This document shows positions 38,401 through 49,741 of a stretch of 64,000 nt of DNA, piece by piece. Origin of the DNA: Mycteria americana. Taxonomy: Eukaryota; Chordata; Aves; Ciconiiformes; Ciconiidae. Below the pieces are notes generated by a model. It saw nothing but the letters and a program-made list of their open reading frames with translations. It did no database searches and was not told the DNA's origin. The position numbers were made by a program, and so were the translations under genes. Every line of letters begins with the position of its first letter. The first letter of the stretch is position 1. The stretch spans positions 56,544,001 through 56,608,000 of the forward strand of contig NC_134369.1 of the NCBI RefSeq assembly GCF_035582795.1, in the 5' to 3' direction.

Positions 38401-41400
38401 TTTGTCATTCAGCCTACCTCTGACAATTGCCCCGGCCAAGTCTGTTATTCATCCAGACCTAGATTTTCTTTCTGTAGGGACTATGAAGGAATACTGAAGA
38501 GACCAAAAAACAGGAGAACTGTAAGGGATACCTGCTGTATCAAGCAGGCAGCTCAACAGGCAACTGAAACATGGAGTTTATTACTAGAAGAGCATAAGCT
38601 ATCAGTTTTGGTTAGACTAAATAAATACCATCAATAAATGGGACTGACTGCATGACATTTTGAGGCACCAGTCACTCTCAAGTGCCCAACACAATCCTTT
38701 CCATTATCTACAAGCAAAACCTAAATTGTGGGGTTCAAGAATAAGCAAAGAATACATAGAACAGTTCTGAAAATAAAACCACATAAGATTATGGTTGAGA
38801 GACAAACCAGTGTGCAAAATCTTCAAGTAATAAAATGTTACAAAGTGGCTAAATACTAGGTGATTGAAGTATTCTACAGAATGAGAAATAATAAAGCTTT
38901 TAACAACAGAATAAATTTAGGTGGTAGAAAAAAGGAAGATATTGATGCTTCTGTAAGAAAGTGGGAGTTCTGTTTTTTTATAATGTATGCAAACATTTCT
39001 GTGACTAAGAACCTATCAACCCTCACATTCTATGGATGGATGTCTTACACGTATGCCTCTTGCAGTACATTTTAGAAGTTGGTAACTATGTGCTAATTCC
39101 TAAGCTCTAACAGGACACAGGGAAGAGGATTCTAAAAGAAGACAGACACACATGTACACAAACACTTTTTTTTTTTTTTAAATGAGAGCTTAGATTCAGC
39201 AAATCTCAAACAATATCCTCTCTACCACCCCCAAACTTCCATCTTGATCTATTGCATCTATGCAAAAGCTGGGATCCTTTGAATGTGGGAAAAGGCCTAA
39301 TCTGAACTGTCTTTCAGTGTTTGTTTAATAAAAGAAAGTTATGATTCAGGAAAGTCTAAATATAGATATTCCCTGCTGCACACAGTTCACTGCATAAGCA
39401 AGATAGGCACAGCCTGGAACTGGGAATCTCAGAAGAGACAATAACTAAATCTCTTTAAAGTCATTCTATGGTATTACTGGCTTGCTTCACAAAGGCACCG
39501 CAGAAGGAAATAAAATTAGTGTAAATTAAAAAAAAAAAAGGCAAGAGTGTCATTGCAACCTCCTGTCATGAGGACAGTGCTGTTACTCCCTCAGGTGGTC
39601 ATATGTTTCTCTTGGAATATGTACATGGAAGGAAGAAGGAGAGACAGTGCGTATCTCTAATGAGTGACCTTCAGAGAGGATTTTTTTTTTTTTTTTACTA
39701 TTTTTTTTCTGCTGATGGTCGAAAAGTAACTCTTTTAGGCCAGCTGACTGAAGCCAGCCTTTTCAGCCTGCAGACCCCTGGTTGTGAATCTAGTTTTCTT
39801 TTTAACATGGGTGACTTTTCAGCTAACATGGACAAATGTGTTGGCAGCAGTGAACTCAGCATGGAAATTCAGTAACCGCTCCTTTCTGGCAGTATGAGCA
39901 GACTTTAGCTGAAATCATGGAAAATCATATTTCTCAGAATTTTAATGGCAGCTTTGGAAGTGATTTTTTGTTGTATATTATTTGTAGAGATTTATTTAAA
40001 TCAGTAAACTGCAATGAATAATGCTTTTGCTGAAATGCAGTTTGTAACTGAAACTGCATTGACTAAAATTCTGCAGGATAGCTCTCTCTCCTTCTAGATT
40101 AGTACAATGCTGGGTCATATTGCCGGAGCTGCAAGATCAATAGCTGGCATTGCTTCTGCATAAATTGTATTTGTCTTCTGTTTATATTCAGTTACCAACC
40201 ATCTCTGCTGGTATTCTTTTAGTATGTTTTGTCAGTTCTGGCTAAACTTTGAAGCCACTTTGTAATTGGCTGAAAACAGAAGGTAAAAGCAAAGATTTTA
40301 TCTCTTTCCTGCCAGAACTTTTTCGACTGCAGACAATGTAGACATGAAGCTTACATTCAGCGGTAACTAATGAACAAGGAGCATCACTGTAATGAAGTCT
40401 AAAAGTTCAGTCTAAAATGCCAAGGCCCTTCCATAAAAGACTCTGTTCTTTAGAGGCACTTTGACAAAGGGTAATAATGTGTAATTCTATCTTTGGCAGA
40501 TGTATACTGTGGATGTTTGGGAGAATGAGATAGTTATTCCATTTGTAAATATCAAAAAGTTTGTTGGAAAGATGGTAAATATTTCTAGAACCAAGAACAA
40601 AGTATGGCTGGTATTCAGAGGACCTGGACAACATGATTGCCTGAAGCTTAACTCAGATGTGGCTGCTGCTAAGGAACAAAGGCTAGAGCAGAATTTCAGG
40701 AACAGAGAATTAAAGATCACGGTAATTTAAGGTCTCAGCATTTCAACATATAAGCAAGTCAAAGGAGGAAAAGATCACCATGGATTACACACAGCTCACT
40801 GAATACCTCTGCTTCATGTGGTCAATGTAGCCAAAACAAGCAAACATAATAATTCAAAATCAGAAAAAATAAAAGATAAAAATGCCAACATATAGGAAAG
40901 TATCTTACATGCTCCCAAAACACTGAATGTGCTAACCCCCATAAGAAAACAGATGTTTCCAACAGAGAATTTCAGAAAGACAACAGTAAAGGCAAAATAA
41001 CCACCCAAGAAAAAAAGGGTATCAGAAGACTGTAGCCTTACTTTCAGAAGAAACAGAAGTTATAAAATACAAAATAAGGATTCATAAAACATGAAATAAA
41101 GCATACGAAATTGAAGCTGAGGGAAACTAATGTTTCTGACTCACAACAAATTATAATATAAGTAACTGATCAAAACAAGTTATTACACCACAACAGGATA
41201 CTATGAAATTCACTGCAACTACATGTAACAAACAAAACCTCTACAAGCTGCAAAAACACTGGGGATTCATTCACTCACTGATAAAAATTCACATGAGCAG
41301 TATAAACATTGTTCTGAAAAAAAAATCCTAAAGGCATTCTCTTTTCCCAATATGTCTCCTCAGTTTTTCGAGTGTGTTACTTAAGATTCACTGAAAAACC

Positions 41401-44176
41401 TTTCCCTTCTCTTACTTCTTTATAAACACAATACTAGCTCTTCTTGTAACACATAGGGGAGTTTGCCCATCTGGAGCTGAGGGCAGATGCCACGTGAGGC
41501 TTAGGTTTCCATGTGTGCTTTCTTTCTCTAATCAAAGCAGTGGTTGTTCAGTTTGCTCTTCTGTGCCCTACCTTTTGAGTATAAGGAAGAGATCAGAGCC
41601 TATCAGGGTCTGAAGAAAGTCTCCCTTTCTGTCAGTTGTCCTCCTCCTCCATAAGCCAGCAAGTGAGCATTTTCAAAGAGCTCTGTGCTTCATCCCTCAC
41701 TCCTCAGAAGCTTAGCCCTACCCTAAAACTAGTCTAACCCTCTTGGCTTAAGGTTAGGTATGATCTTCATAGGACCAGAACATGGGCTCATGCCCTGTTC
41801 TCCTCCTTTATGTGTTTTCTCCTTGGAATCCCAACACATATGGACTCCGTAGGAATCCCAGACCTCTAGCCAAGAATTTGGCTTAGAGTTAGGATTAAGA
41901 AGGAAAAAATCCAGGAACATGGTGTTCTTGATGAATCAAAAATCAGTGTCCTACAAAGTGGAAGGCAGATGTCTTCTTGAGAGAAGTGTTTCTGTAATTA
42001 GATTCTCATTTCTTGGTTACTTGTCAATAATGAGAACTACCTACGACTATGTTAAATCTTTATCCACCCAAAGAATGCATGGTGCCTTCTGTCCTTCAGC
42101 TTCTGCCTTCCATTTGGAAGCCCACCTAATTTTGGTTTGGTAATTATCTCAGGTAATTATCTACTTCTACCTTTGCTATTCTGTTTTAGCCAAAATCTAA
42201 GCCTAGTGAAGATCTTCATTTAATACTGTTATGAAAACTTTGTTTGATGCAAAGATTACAACTAACCCTTCTCTTTCCTATTGTCAGCCCTCATTTGTCC
42301 TATGTACTTTGTCAGGACCCTGAGTGCACTAATAGGCCTGAACAGCCCCAACAAGTTTCACCTGCCCCCCATGCCTGGGGGCTCCATTTAAGCTGAGCCC
42401 TGGGCCTTCACTCCACACCTGAGCTGTGTTGTAGTACTATGGGTCTCTAGCTCAGCTGTGACTGTGCCTAGCCATGTTGATCTGCATCTGGTCTTACAGA
42501 GTGACTTCCTGGCAGCTTGACCTCAGTCTTTTCTTATCAGTCTGGACCTACCTGGCAATCACTAGGTTATGTCTGACCCTAGTTATTCACACTGGATCTG
42601 ACCCTAACCTGTGGGCTGCCTTTCCAGCTTGACCTTGGACCTGCCTTGTTGCTTGCCTGATGATCTGGACTCTTGGCTGAATCTGGTGTGCACTGCTCAC
42701 TTTGCTCAGGTACTGTGGGACTGAGCTCTGGCAGTGACGCTCTGCCCTATCAGTTGTGTTATCATGCTTGGCTCCTGCCCTTTATGGAGCAGCCAGCCCT
42801 CACTGCTCCCAATGCTTTTCTGTTTTACCTTCAAAATAAACCCAGTATTTCTATACTTAGTTTCACAATCCCAACAATAACTCACATGTCAAAACTAAGT
42901 GCAATACTCACTTTTTTTTTTAAACACTGCAAAATTCCATGATTAACTCTCTAATTCTAGACCTGAACATTAAACATTAATTCCTTTTGATTCAACAGAC
43001 TTCTATCTTCTCCTGCTTGCAAGCTGAATATTACGCTTTTGAGTCTCACCAGGTATATGTCCCCATTTCAATATGGAGAGTATGAATTGTCCCCCTTTAT
43101 TGTTACTAGCCCTGATGACTGCAATTTAGCTTGAAACCCCTCTAAAGCTGAGAATAGTTGCTTCTTATTCCACTAATTTTGGGGTTTTTTCCCCCCTCAA
43201 AGGCTACTGCTAAAAAAACTCAAACAAACCCTCAGCTGAGCTATTTGCTGTGTCCCTTCCTATACTATGCCAAAGGTTAAGCATAACTCTGAATTTGTGC
43301 AAATTGAGATCTAGCCCAAAGATATTACAAATCATTCTGTCTGCTGTTATGTGTTAGCTTTTAAAGGCAGCTTGTGTTTGCTATAACAACTCCACAAATT
43401 TTTTTAGAGCTTTCTCTTCATAACCATCATTTCAGGCCTATGGTTAACACAGAAGACCCATAAACCAAGCAGGTTAAATCCTAAACCATCCTCCCTTTCC
43501 AGCTCCAACCCTTCAGAGGAGAGACTTGTTAAGTAGGAATAAGCCCCACATTTCACTCCTTTTTCTTCAGAATCTTAAGCGCAACTGCAGGCTTTACACT
43601 TAGCACGTGTATCCATTGCCAAGCCATATATTCACACAGTCACATATTCATTCTGCCTGAAACCCTTCTCTTTGACATCTAGGTTGGTATTTTAAAGGAA
43701 ATAGGCTCTATGCGGTAGCTATTCAATTTCCCATCATTACGTCTAACTGCAATATAAGAAAATGCAATAAAGCCATACTTGAGTAGAAGGTTTTTCAGCT
43801 ATACAGGAGCTCACACAGAAGCTACTCACTTCTAGATCAACTAGGACCTCACCACCTGTAAGAAGGGAAAGAATGCCATTTAGTCAAGAGCAGTGTCCCA
43901 GGGATAATTAGCTGTATGCAGTTATTCATACCTACATCTTTCATCAGAAATACACTAATGGTTTATTTAAAAGTTCACGAAATTTATTTTAAACTTCACG
44001 AAAGATTATGAAATCCTCATTGAACTGAAGTCAAGTGCAAAACTTCTGAACTGGGAGTTGGGGTTTCACCTGGCCTGCGAAAGGTTGGTTTTGCCTGTGG
44101 TGTTGAGCACCATCTAGTGTCCTCACAGTGGCCAAGGAGATACTCTTTGAGCCTTTAGTTGAATGAGCATCAAAGC

Positions 44177-44200
44177 GGGGGGGGGGGGGGGGGGGGGGGG
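44177..44200 (+). repeat. Poly-G tract (24 G)
   Basis: Twenty-four consecutive G. Such a long G run is rare, likely length-variable, and can form quadruplex structure. Sequencing length may be inaccurate. Confidence 0.9.
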
Positions 44201-45615
44201 AGCATGGCTTAAGGTGAAGTTGCTCTGTGCCAGGGAACTTATTTCTGACTTTTGTGGGCTCTCAACAGTGTCGTTTTCCTCCAATGACATCTGCAGCACC
44301 GTGCATTTAGTCATCAGCTGTCCTGAATATAATCCAAGACACTCATTTCTAACATTTTTCATTGAAACACCAAACATAGCAGGTTAAGCCATAATAAATT
44401 TAATTTTGCAGCAGCTTTTATATACTGCCTCACAAGCACCTACTACATCCCCCAAGAAAAATGGCAGAAAATCCTATGTGTATATATTTATTTACACCCA
44501 AATTAAAAATGTCCTTGCTTTAGCATCTTTCATTTCTTATTTGACATCCCTTTTAAAATTCTCTTTTAGCTTCCTTTTTAACTATAGCTGGATGCATGTG
44601 AACTGTGGCCACCACTGCTTCTCTATAACATTAGAGGACAGAATTCAGTGCTGACTGCCCACGAGTCAGTCATTCCCAACGCTAACGGAGAGTGATAGTC
44701 AAGGTTTTAAGAAATCAAATGGGTTTGAAATCCATGTCGCTCATAGTTGACTCAATTTGTGAAGCAATTCAGAAAGAAGTTAAAACAGCTCCCAGCAGCA
44801 GTATGAGAAAACAGTAGTTTTCTCATGACTCTGGGATACAATTTAGTAAAAAGTTTTAATTTTACATCTAATGCTATGCAGTTACTGAGTTCTTTTAACT
44901 AGCACAGGAAGTTATGTGTTAAGCAGTTACTGAATTCAGACATGTTGAAACACCTACTGCACAAGCAAACTTTCCAAACATCACTGTGGTGTATGTCAGT
45001 GAACTGCACACATCTGACCAAATGAGATTGTTTTTGTCAGTTCAGATGATCTTTTGGCTTCATTGAAGGCTTTTTCCCACTACCGTATTTCCTAGTATTT
45101 TAATTCAATAGAAACACACCAGTAAGACATATTTATGCATAAACATATACTGGTTTTGAAGTACTTATGTCAGCTGTTGGAGACTGTTCCACAACATAAC
45201 AACCTCCATTGGTATTTCCCTCAACGCATCGCACCTGGCTAACGTAACCAACTATCAAAACGCTACTGTTTTTCCCCTCTCCTCGATGCCTGCGCAATTA
45301 CAACAAACGCACTCGAACGGGCAGCGCAGGTACAGGTGAGCGCTGTGCCTGGCCACCAAAGCACGCCGGAGGCCGGCGCTCCGCGCTGCGGCTGGGCTGC
45401 CCGAACCCGGCCTGTCCTCCACCACCGCACGAAGCAGCACTAGCGCTGAAACGACGGCGGCTCGAGGCCGGCAGCCTCAGCCGCGCCGGCGGTAACCGAA
45501 GGGTGAATAAGGGACGAGCAACCACCATAAGCGTCGGCCACCATTTTGGGCGAGGCCAACACGCCACAGAGGGGCGCGGGCCTGAGCCAAGATGGCCGCC
45601 GGCCAATCCGCCCCG

Positions 45616-45640
45616 CCTCGCCTCGCCTCGCCTCGCCTCG
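45616..45640. repeat. (CCTCG)5 pentanucleotide repeat
   Basis: Five perfect CCTCG units between the CCAAT box and the ETS sites of the LYSET promoter. Confidence 0.95.
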
Positions 45641-45689
45641 GATGCAGACAGGCGCGCACCGGAAGTGATTCTCCCCATGCCGGAAGTGC

Positions 45690-45846
45690 CGCGGTTCCGG
45701 AGCGGTGGCCGGGCGGCGATGGCAGCGGGCCGGCAGCGGCGCGGCGGGCCGGCGGGCCCCTCCGCCTCCCGGCGCGGCGGCGCGGGCTGAGGGGAGCGGG
45801 CCGCCTGCCGCCGCCCTCCCGCTCCCTCCTTCTCCGCTGGAGGAAG
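45690..45846 (+). other. LYSET: LYSET non-coding exon 1 (start uncertain)
   Basis: The right border is a strong donor, GAGGAAG|GTAAGG, at 45846/45847. The left border is a guess placed just after the ETS sites. Joined to the acceptor at 47965, it gives a 5' UTR exon. No ATG in exon 1 continues in the LYSET frame across the junction: the frame that would match ends at a stop at 45788-45790 and has no later ATG. Confidence 0.55.
45719..45790 (+). CDS. Upstream ORF in LYSET exon 1 (23 codons)
   Basis: The ATG at 45719 (context GGCGATGG) opens a 23-residue frame of Arg, Gly, Ala and Pro (MAAGRQRRGGPAGPSASRRG and three more residues), ending at TGA 45788-45790, before the exon 1 donor. It is a possible regulatory uORF if transcription starts upstream of it. 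The peptide resembles nothing known. Confidence 0.3.
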   Translation: MAAGRQRRGGPAGPSASRRGGAG

Positions 45847-45858
45847 GTAAGGGGCTGC

Positions 45859-45900
45859 CGGCGTCAGTGAAGGAGCCGTCGGCGTCAGTGAAGGAGCCGT
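45859..45900. repeat. 21-bp tandem duplication
   Basis: CGGCGTCAGTGAAGGAGCCG plus T occurs twice in a row without change, just inside LYSET intron 1. Confidence 0.95.
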
Positions 45901-47554
45901 TGCGGCGGAGCGCTTCTCGCCCGGGGCGCGGGTCCAGCGCCCGCGGGGGCGGCTGAGCGCTGCGGGCGTCGCGAGCGGCCGGTTTGCGCGGCCTGTTGCC
46001 GGAGGAGAGCCCCGGAGCACCCGCGGAATGGCGGTGGACGACTCAGATACCTATCGCGGGTATCTCCGAAAGCTGCAAGTAAAAACAGTGCCTCGAAGCG
46101 GAAAATAAGAATGAGAAAACTCTGAGCGTTATCTCTGCCTCTTTCGGTGTAACCCAGAGCGAAGGCTCCTCTTCTGGCTACTGCTGCCTAGCAAGGGCAG
46201 GAGAAAAAGCAACTAATGTTTACCTTCTTAAATCTACTGCAATTTTAATAGTGTTTATGCTTTCAATGTGTGCATTCCTTTTGAAGATTTATTTTCTCTG
46301 AAGGCGACTACTTGGTGGCCGTCTCTAAAATGCCTAACTACTGGAAAAAACAGACAGTGACTTAGCTATTGGGTAAACATGGACTCTGGAATTTAAGTTT
46401 TTACCCAGTGGATTAACAGCTTTTTACCCAAATTTTTCGGTTGTCCTACTAAAAGTATTAACTCGGTGTATTAAAGGAAAACATACTGTTAGGTTTTCTA
46501 GAAGGATAAGCTAAACAACAAGCTGTCACAGACATAAGTAATGGCATTCTCGGGTATTTACTGTCACTGTATGTTTGACTCTTTTAGCCACCATAAATGC
46601 AGCAGTGTGAGGGCCAGAACAACTTCTCCAGGGCTACCCTGATCAGATCCTGTCAGGTCAGGATTGAGGATGTCCTTCGGATGTGGAAAACAGGGAAGTC
46701 TTTCAAGATTGCTAACCAGACAGATTAGTCTGGCCTCAGGAAGGGGGATTTAGAAAGGTGTAGTGATTTTTTTTATCAATTATGGTAAACAGTCTCATAC
46801 TTCCATTAATAATTATTGTTTTGTATGCACAAATCATCCTTAAATAAGCATTTCTGCCTAGTATTTTTAAAGCCTGATATATTTTCTTAAAACACTACCA
46901 CATAAATTGATTTTACCCCTCTCTTAAAAAAGGTAGGAAAGGTAAAACCCCAACAGTCTGAAAAAGCATATTTGTTAGGAGAACTCTAACTAGCTGCAGT
47001 GAAGTGGTGGTTCTCCCTGCCCAAGCGCTATTTTGAGGGAAGGTGATGATGACTTCTTGGTATGAGTGAAGGTACTTCAGCTAGAGTGTTTGTGACTGGT
47101 TTGAAGAGCGTTTCAAGTTGCCTAGACCCGTCCAGCCAGCTGGAGATCTTAAAGCAGCTAAAATCGAGCCTAGTAGTGTCTGGTGCTTCAATAATTTGTG
47201 TTTCTTCTGAAAAGTGCCAGTTGACTGGTGTCTGGTTTGTTCTGCACTGAGTCAGTTACTAGTACAGATGTTCAACTCCACTCTGCCAGAAGGCATACTG
47301 CAACTGTTCACACAGGTAGAGCAGAAATACAGTCAGGTGCAAGGAACATGCTTATAGTATCCTCATGTGTGCAAACGGGTACGAATACATATCTTTACTA
47401 CATATCTTCTCATGTTCAAATTGGAAACATCCCTTTCTATGATTCATAGATGGGCACTCAGCTAGAGCTTAATAAAACTGGATGTTGCTACACTGCAAAG
47501 AAGCAGTGATGCTCCTGTTACTGGTTGGCTAGCAGTGTGTTTGTCTTGCAGACG

Positions 47555-47668
47555 TCAAAGAACTTTACAAAGTTTCCATATTTATAGAAAGTCTTGTATT
47601 ATCCCCACCGTGCAGCTAGAGACACCGAGGGCAGATGGCGTAAGTAACTTATCCAATTCATGACTTCT
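47555..47668 (-). mobile_element. MIR-like (CORE-SINE) fossil
   Basis: The plus strand reads CTTTACAAAG, then TATTATCCCCACCGTGCAGC, TAGAGACACCGAGG and GTAAGTAACTTATCCAA. In order, these match the reverse complement of the MIR body (GTGACCTTGGGCAAGTTACT, CCTCAGTTTCC, ATGGGGATAATA, GTAAAG). The copy is much diverged and old, as expected of MIR. An L2-type 3' end is the main alternative, since the two families share similar text. Confidence 0.55.
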
Positions 47669-47981
47669 GTTTTGTTCACTCAGTACTTGACTTCAGCCTA
47701 GTATAACTTGATAGCTAGCAGGCCCTAAACTAGCCAGAGCCTTCGATGGAGCATTGTATGTAATTATCATTAGCCCGTTGCTGGCATAGTAGTATGATTT
47801 TTCTCTAATTTAGAGAGAACTCAGGTCTTCAGAAATGGATGCGTGTGCTGTTTTTACTAATGTGTAATGAAAAGTTATAAAAAGTTAACTTATGAAAACC
47901 AAGTTTCATCTGTGTCCCCTCTTTCTCCAAGCTGTACTGAATGTATACTTTGCCTTTTGTTCCAGGTGCAGAGCATGGAGA

Positions 47982-48377
47982 ATGATGAACTTCCGCCAGA
48001 GGATGGGATGGATTGGTGTGGGGTTGTACTTGTTAGCAAGTGCTGCAGCTTTTTATTATGTCTTTGAAATCAATGAGACTTACAACAAACTAGCACTGGA
48101 GCACATTCAGCAACACCCCAAGGAACCACAGGAAGGAACCACATGGACGCACTCCTTAAAAGTACGACTGCTATCCTTGCCTTTTTGGCTGTGGACTATA
48201 ATATTTTTAATACCATATTTACAGATGTTCTTGTTCCTCTATTCCTGTACAAGAGCTGACCCCAAAACTGTTGGGTATTGCATCATTCCTATCTGCTTGG
48301 CTGTTATTTGCAATCGTCATCAAACATTTGTGAAAGCCTCTAATCAGATCAGTAGATTACAACTGATTGACACTTAG
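47982..48377 (+). CDS. LYSET: Lysosomal enzyme trafficking factor LYSET (TMEM251)
   Basis: A single coding exon gives 131 residues beginning MMNFRQRMGWIGVGLYLL and ending NQISRLQLIDT, the length of the short human isoform. The acceptor is at 47965, 16 bases before the ATG. Hydrophobic segments span about residues 9-28 and 65-88, with a shorter one at 97-110; the loop between (about 29-64) should face the Golgi lumen. LYSET is a Golgi membrane protein that holds and stabilises GlcNAc-1-phosphotransferase (GNPTAB/GNPTG), needed for mannose-6-phosphate tagging of lysosomal enzymes. An N-E-T sequon at residue 31 lies too near the membrane to be a sure glycosylation site. The frame stays open upstream to an ATG at 47892, which would add 30 residues if the intron end were retained; I chose the spliced short form. 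Confidence 0.96.
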   Translation: MMNFRQRMGWIGVGLYLLASAAAFYYVFEINETYNKLALEHIQQHPKEPQEGTTWTHSLKVRLLSLPFWLWTIIFLIPYLQMFLFLYSCTRADPKTVGYCIIPICLAVICNRHQTFVKASNQISRLQLIDT

Positions 48378-48960
48378 CTCAATTTCTAGTTTCCATAGCT
48401 GTTTTGAAGCAATTGCATATGCCTGATCTAATCACAAGCCTGAAGTTCTGAGTGAAGGCTGCAAAGAGCCTTTTCTTTCAAACTGTTAAACAATGAAGAG
48501 AGTGACTGTTTTCTATTTAAAAAAAAAAAGTAACTACAAAGGTTTTTAAATATGGGTCTATCAGAATGGCCAGAGTGGGAGAGCCCTATGTGACACTTGA
48601 TGGAAGAATTCCTCATTTTGCCTTAATGATGCAAAATTGCAACACTCCATCTGAAACATCCTGTGGGGAAATAAGTTTCTGGTCCATGACTTTACTCCTC
48701 TGTGCAAAAAAAGTGGATTTCCTATGTTTTCCCTTGGAGTAAAATCAATGAAAAGATACTTCTTTTGTGGTAAATGTAAAAGGAAAAAAAAATCAGAACA
48801 TGATTATAAAAGCTGCACTTAACACAATTCTTTGCTTTTTCTTTTTTTTTAAAGTAATTAATATCTACATCAGTGCTGGTTTTTAATGAATTTTTTTAAA
48901 ATAAGTTTAGTTATAAATACAGGAAGCAAAGAATAAAGTTTTTGCAAACCTTTAAAGGGG
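48378..48960 (+). other. LYSET: LYSET 3' UTR
   Basis: AT-rich sequence from the stop to just past the first AATAAA. It contains A and T runs but no recognisable element. A longer 3' UTR is possible because another AATAAA lies at 50036. Confidence 0.6.
48932..48937 (+). terminator. LYSET: Polyadenylation signal AATAAA for LYSET
   Basis: First AATAAA after the LYSET stop, about 555 bases downstream, followed by T-rich sequence at 48968-48980. Alternatives at 50036-50041 and 50137 could give longer messages. Confidence 0.6.
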
Positions 48961-49676
48961 AAAAAGGTACTTTTTTTTTTTTCCTGTGGTAGCATACTTC
49001 TTTCCAGTGACCACAACAGTACCACATTGTAGTAGGTAGGCAGTGAGGAGTGGCATAGGCCTGGAGGTTGGTGCTTTAAACTCTCTTCCTACGATGTCAA
49101 AAGCAGCTTATGCTGGTGTTGGCCTATAGTCTGCACAAAACTTCATTTGTGTTTCCTTCCATCTATAGAAATCTCCTTTGATAAAATTACAAGTGATTGG
49201 AATTTACTACCATTCTAATTTCACTCTGGACGTGATGCAAAACCATGTTCTGGGAGCACTGATGTATTAGGAAAAACTTTGAATTTGGGGAAGTTAACTG
49301 GTATTAGGTTGGGGGGAATGCTACAAACAGGTTCTAAGACAGATAACCATGTTTCTTCCAGAAATTTGAAGAATATACCTTCTTCTCATTCTTGCAATGA
49401 ATGCAAATTTCTTCAGTCATACTGAAATTCCACTGAGAGTTCTTACCATAGTTTCAACCTCTATTTTTCAGTGCTATTTTGGCATAGCATTTAATTCTTA
49501 CTACTGGATTTTCAATAATATCGAATCTGTTCTTTCTTCTTGTCCTTTTTTGTTTCTTCTTAGAATAAGTAAATTTTGAGCCAGCCATGATGGAAGTAAC
49601 CTTACAAATGTGAAAACAGTGCAAAATATACTCTTTAAAAGCAGTCGGCCTAAAACAATTACGAACTAAATGCCTC

Positions 49677-49741
49677 GATTATATGTGATTGTCAATTTCG
49701 ATTATATGTGATTGTCAATTTCAATTATATGTGATTGTCAG
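49677..49741. repeat. 23-bp tandem repeat, nearly three copies
   Basis: Unit GATTATATGTGATTGTCAAT plus TTC occurs twice perfectly and a third time with G to A at the first base and a changed end. Near-identity of copies implies a recent origin. Confidence 0.95.

Larger units (their letters stand above)
28831..45279. other. Gene-poor interval between ITPK1 and LYSET, no gene recognised
   Basis: About 16.4 kb of AT-rich DNA. Open frames are all shorter than about 110 codons and match no family I know; no chain of exons with good splice sites and a recognisable protein was seen. Poly-A/T runs occur near 39165, 39529 and 39681, and a TTTA repeat at 35672. The human interval carries MOAP1; nothing like it was seen here. 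Non-coding RNAs cannot be excluded. Confidence 0.6.
45280..45990. promoter_or_regulatory. LYSET: CpG island / promoter of LYSET
   Basis: CpG-rich block around LYSET exon 1. Visible motifs, by eye: two identical ETS-type CCGGAAGTG sites at 45659-45667 and 45680-45688, a YY1-type CAAGATGGC at 45588, a second YY1-like word (CCATTTTGG) at 45541, and a CCAAT box at 45603. No TATA box is seen. ETS plus YY1 in a CpG island is the usual layout of a housekeeping promoter with dispersed starts. Confidence 0.75.
45847..47965 (+). other. LYSET: LYSET intron 1
   Basis: The intron lies between donor GTAAGG at 45847 and acceptor TTTGTTCCAG ending at 47965 after a T-rich tract. It contains the end of the CpG island, an old MIR-like SINE and otherwise unremarkable AT-rich sequence. 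Confidence 0.7.

Noticed and set aside
40500-40730. 76-codon frame MYTVDVWENEIVIPFVNIKK...
   Set aside because: The composition looks protein-like, but no domain or family is recognised and there is no supporting exon structure; probably chance.
45298-46020. 240-codon minus-strand frame in the LYSET CpG island
   Set aside because: Low-complexity GC-driven frame antisense to LYSET exon 1, with no splice or domain support.
46028-46108. 26-codon frame MAVDDSDTYRGYLRKLQVKT... just inside LYSET intron 1
   Set aside because: It has a good start context and a normal composition, but it lies after the strong exon 1 donor. Joining it at a weak CAA|GTAAAA donor to the LYSET exon gives the wrong frame. 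It resembles no known protein.
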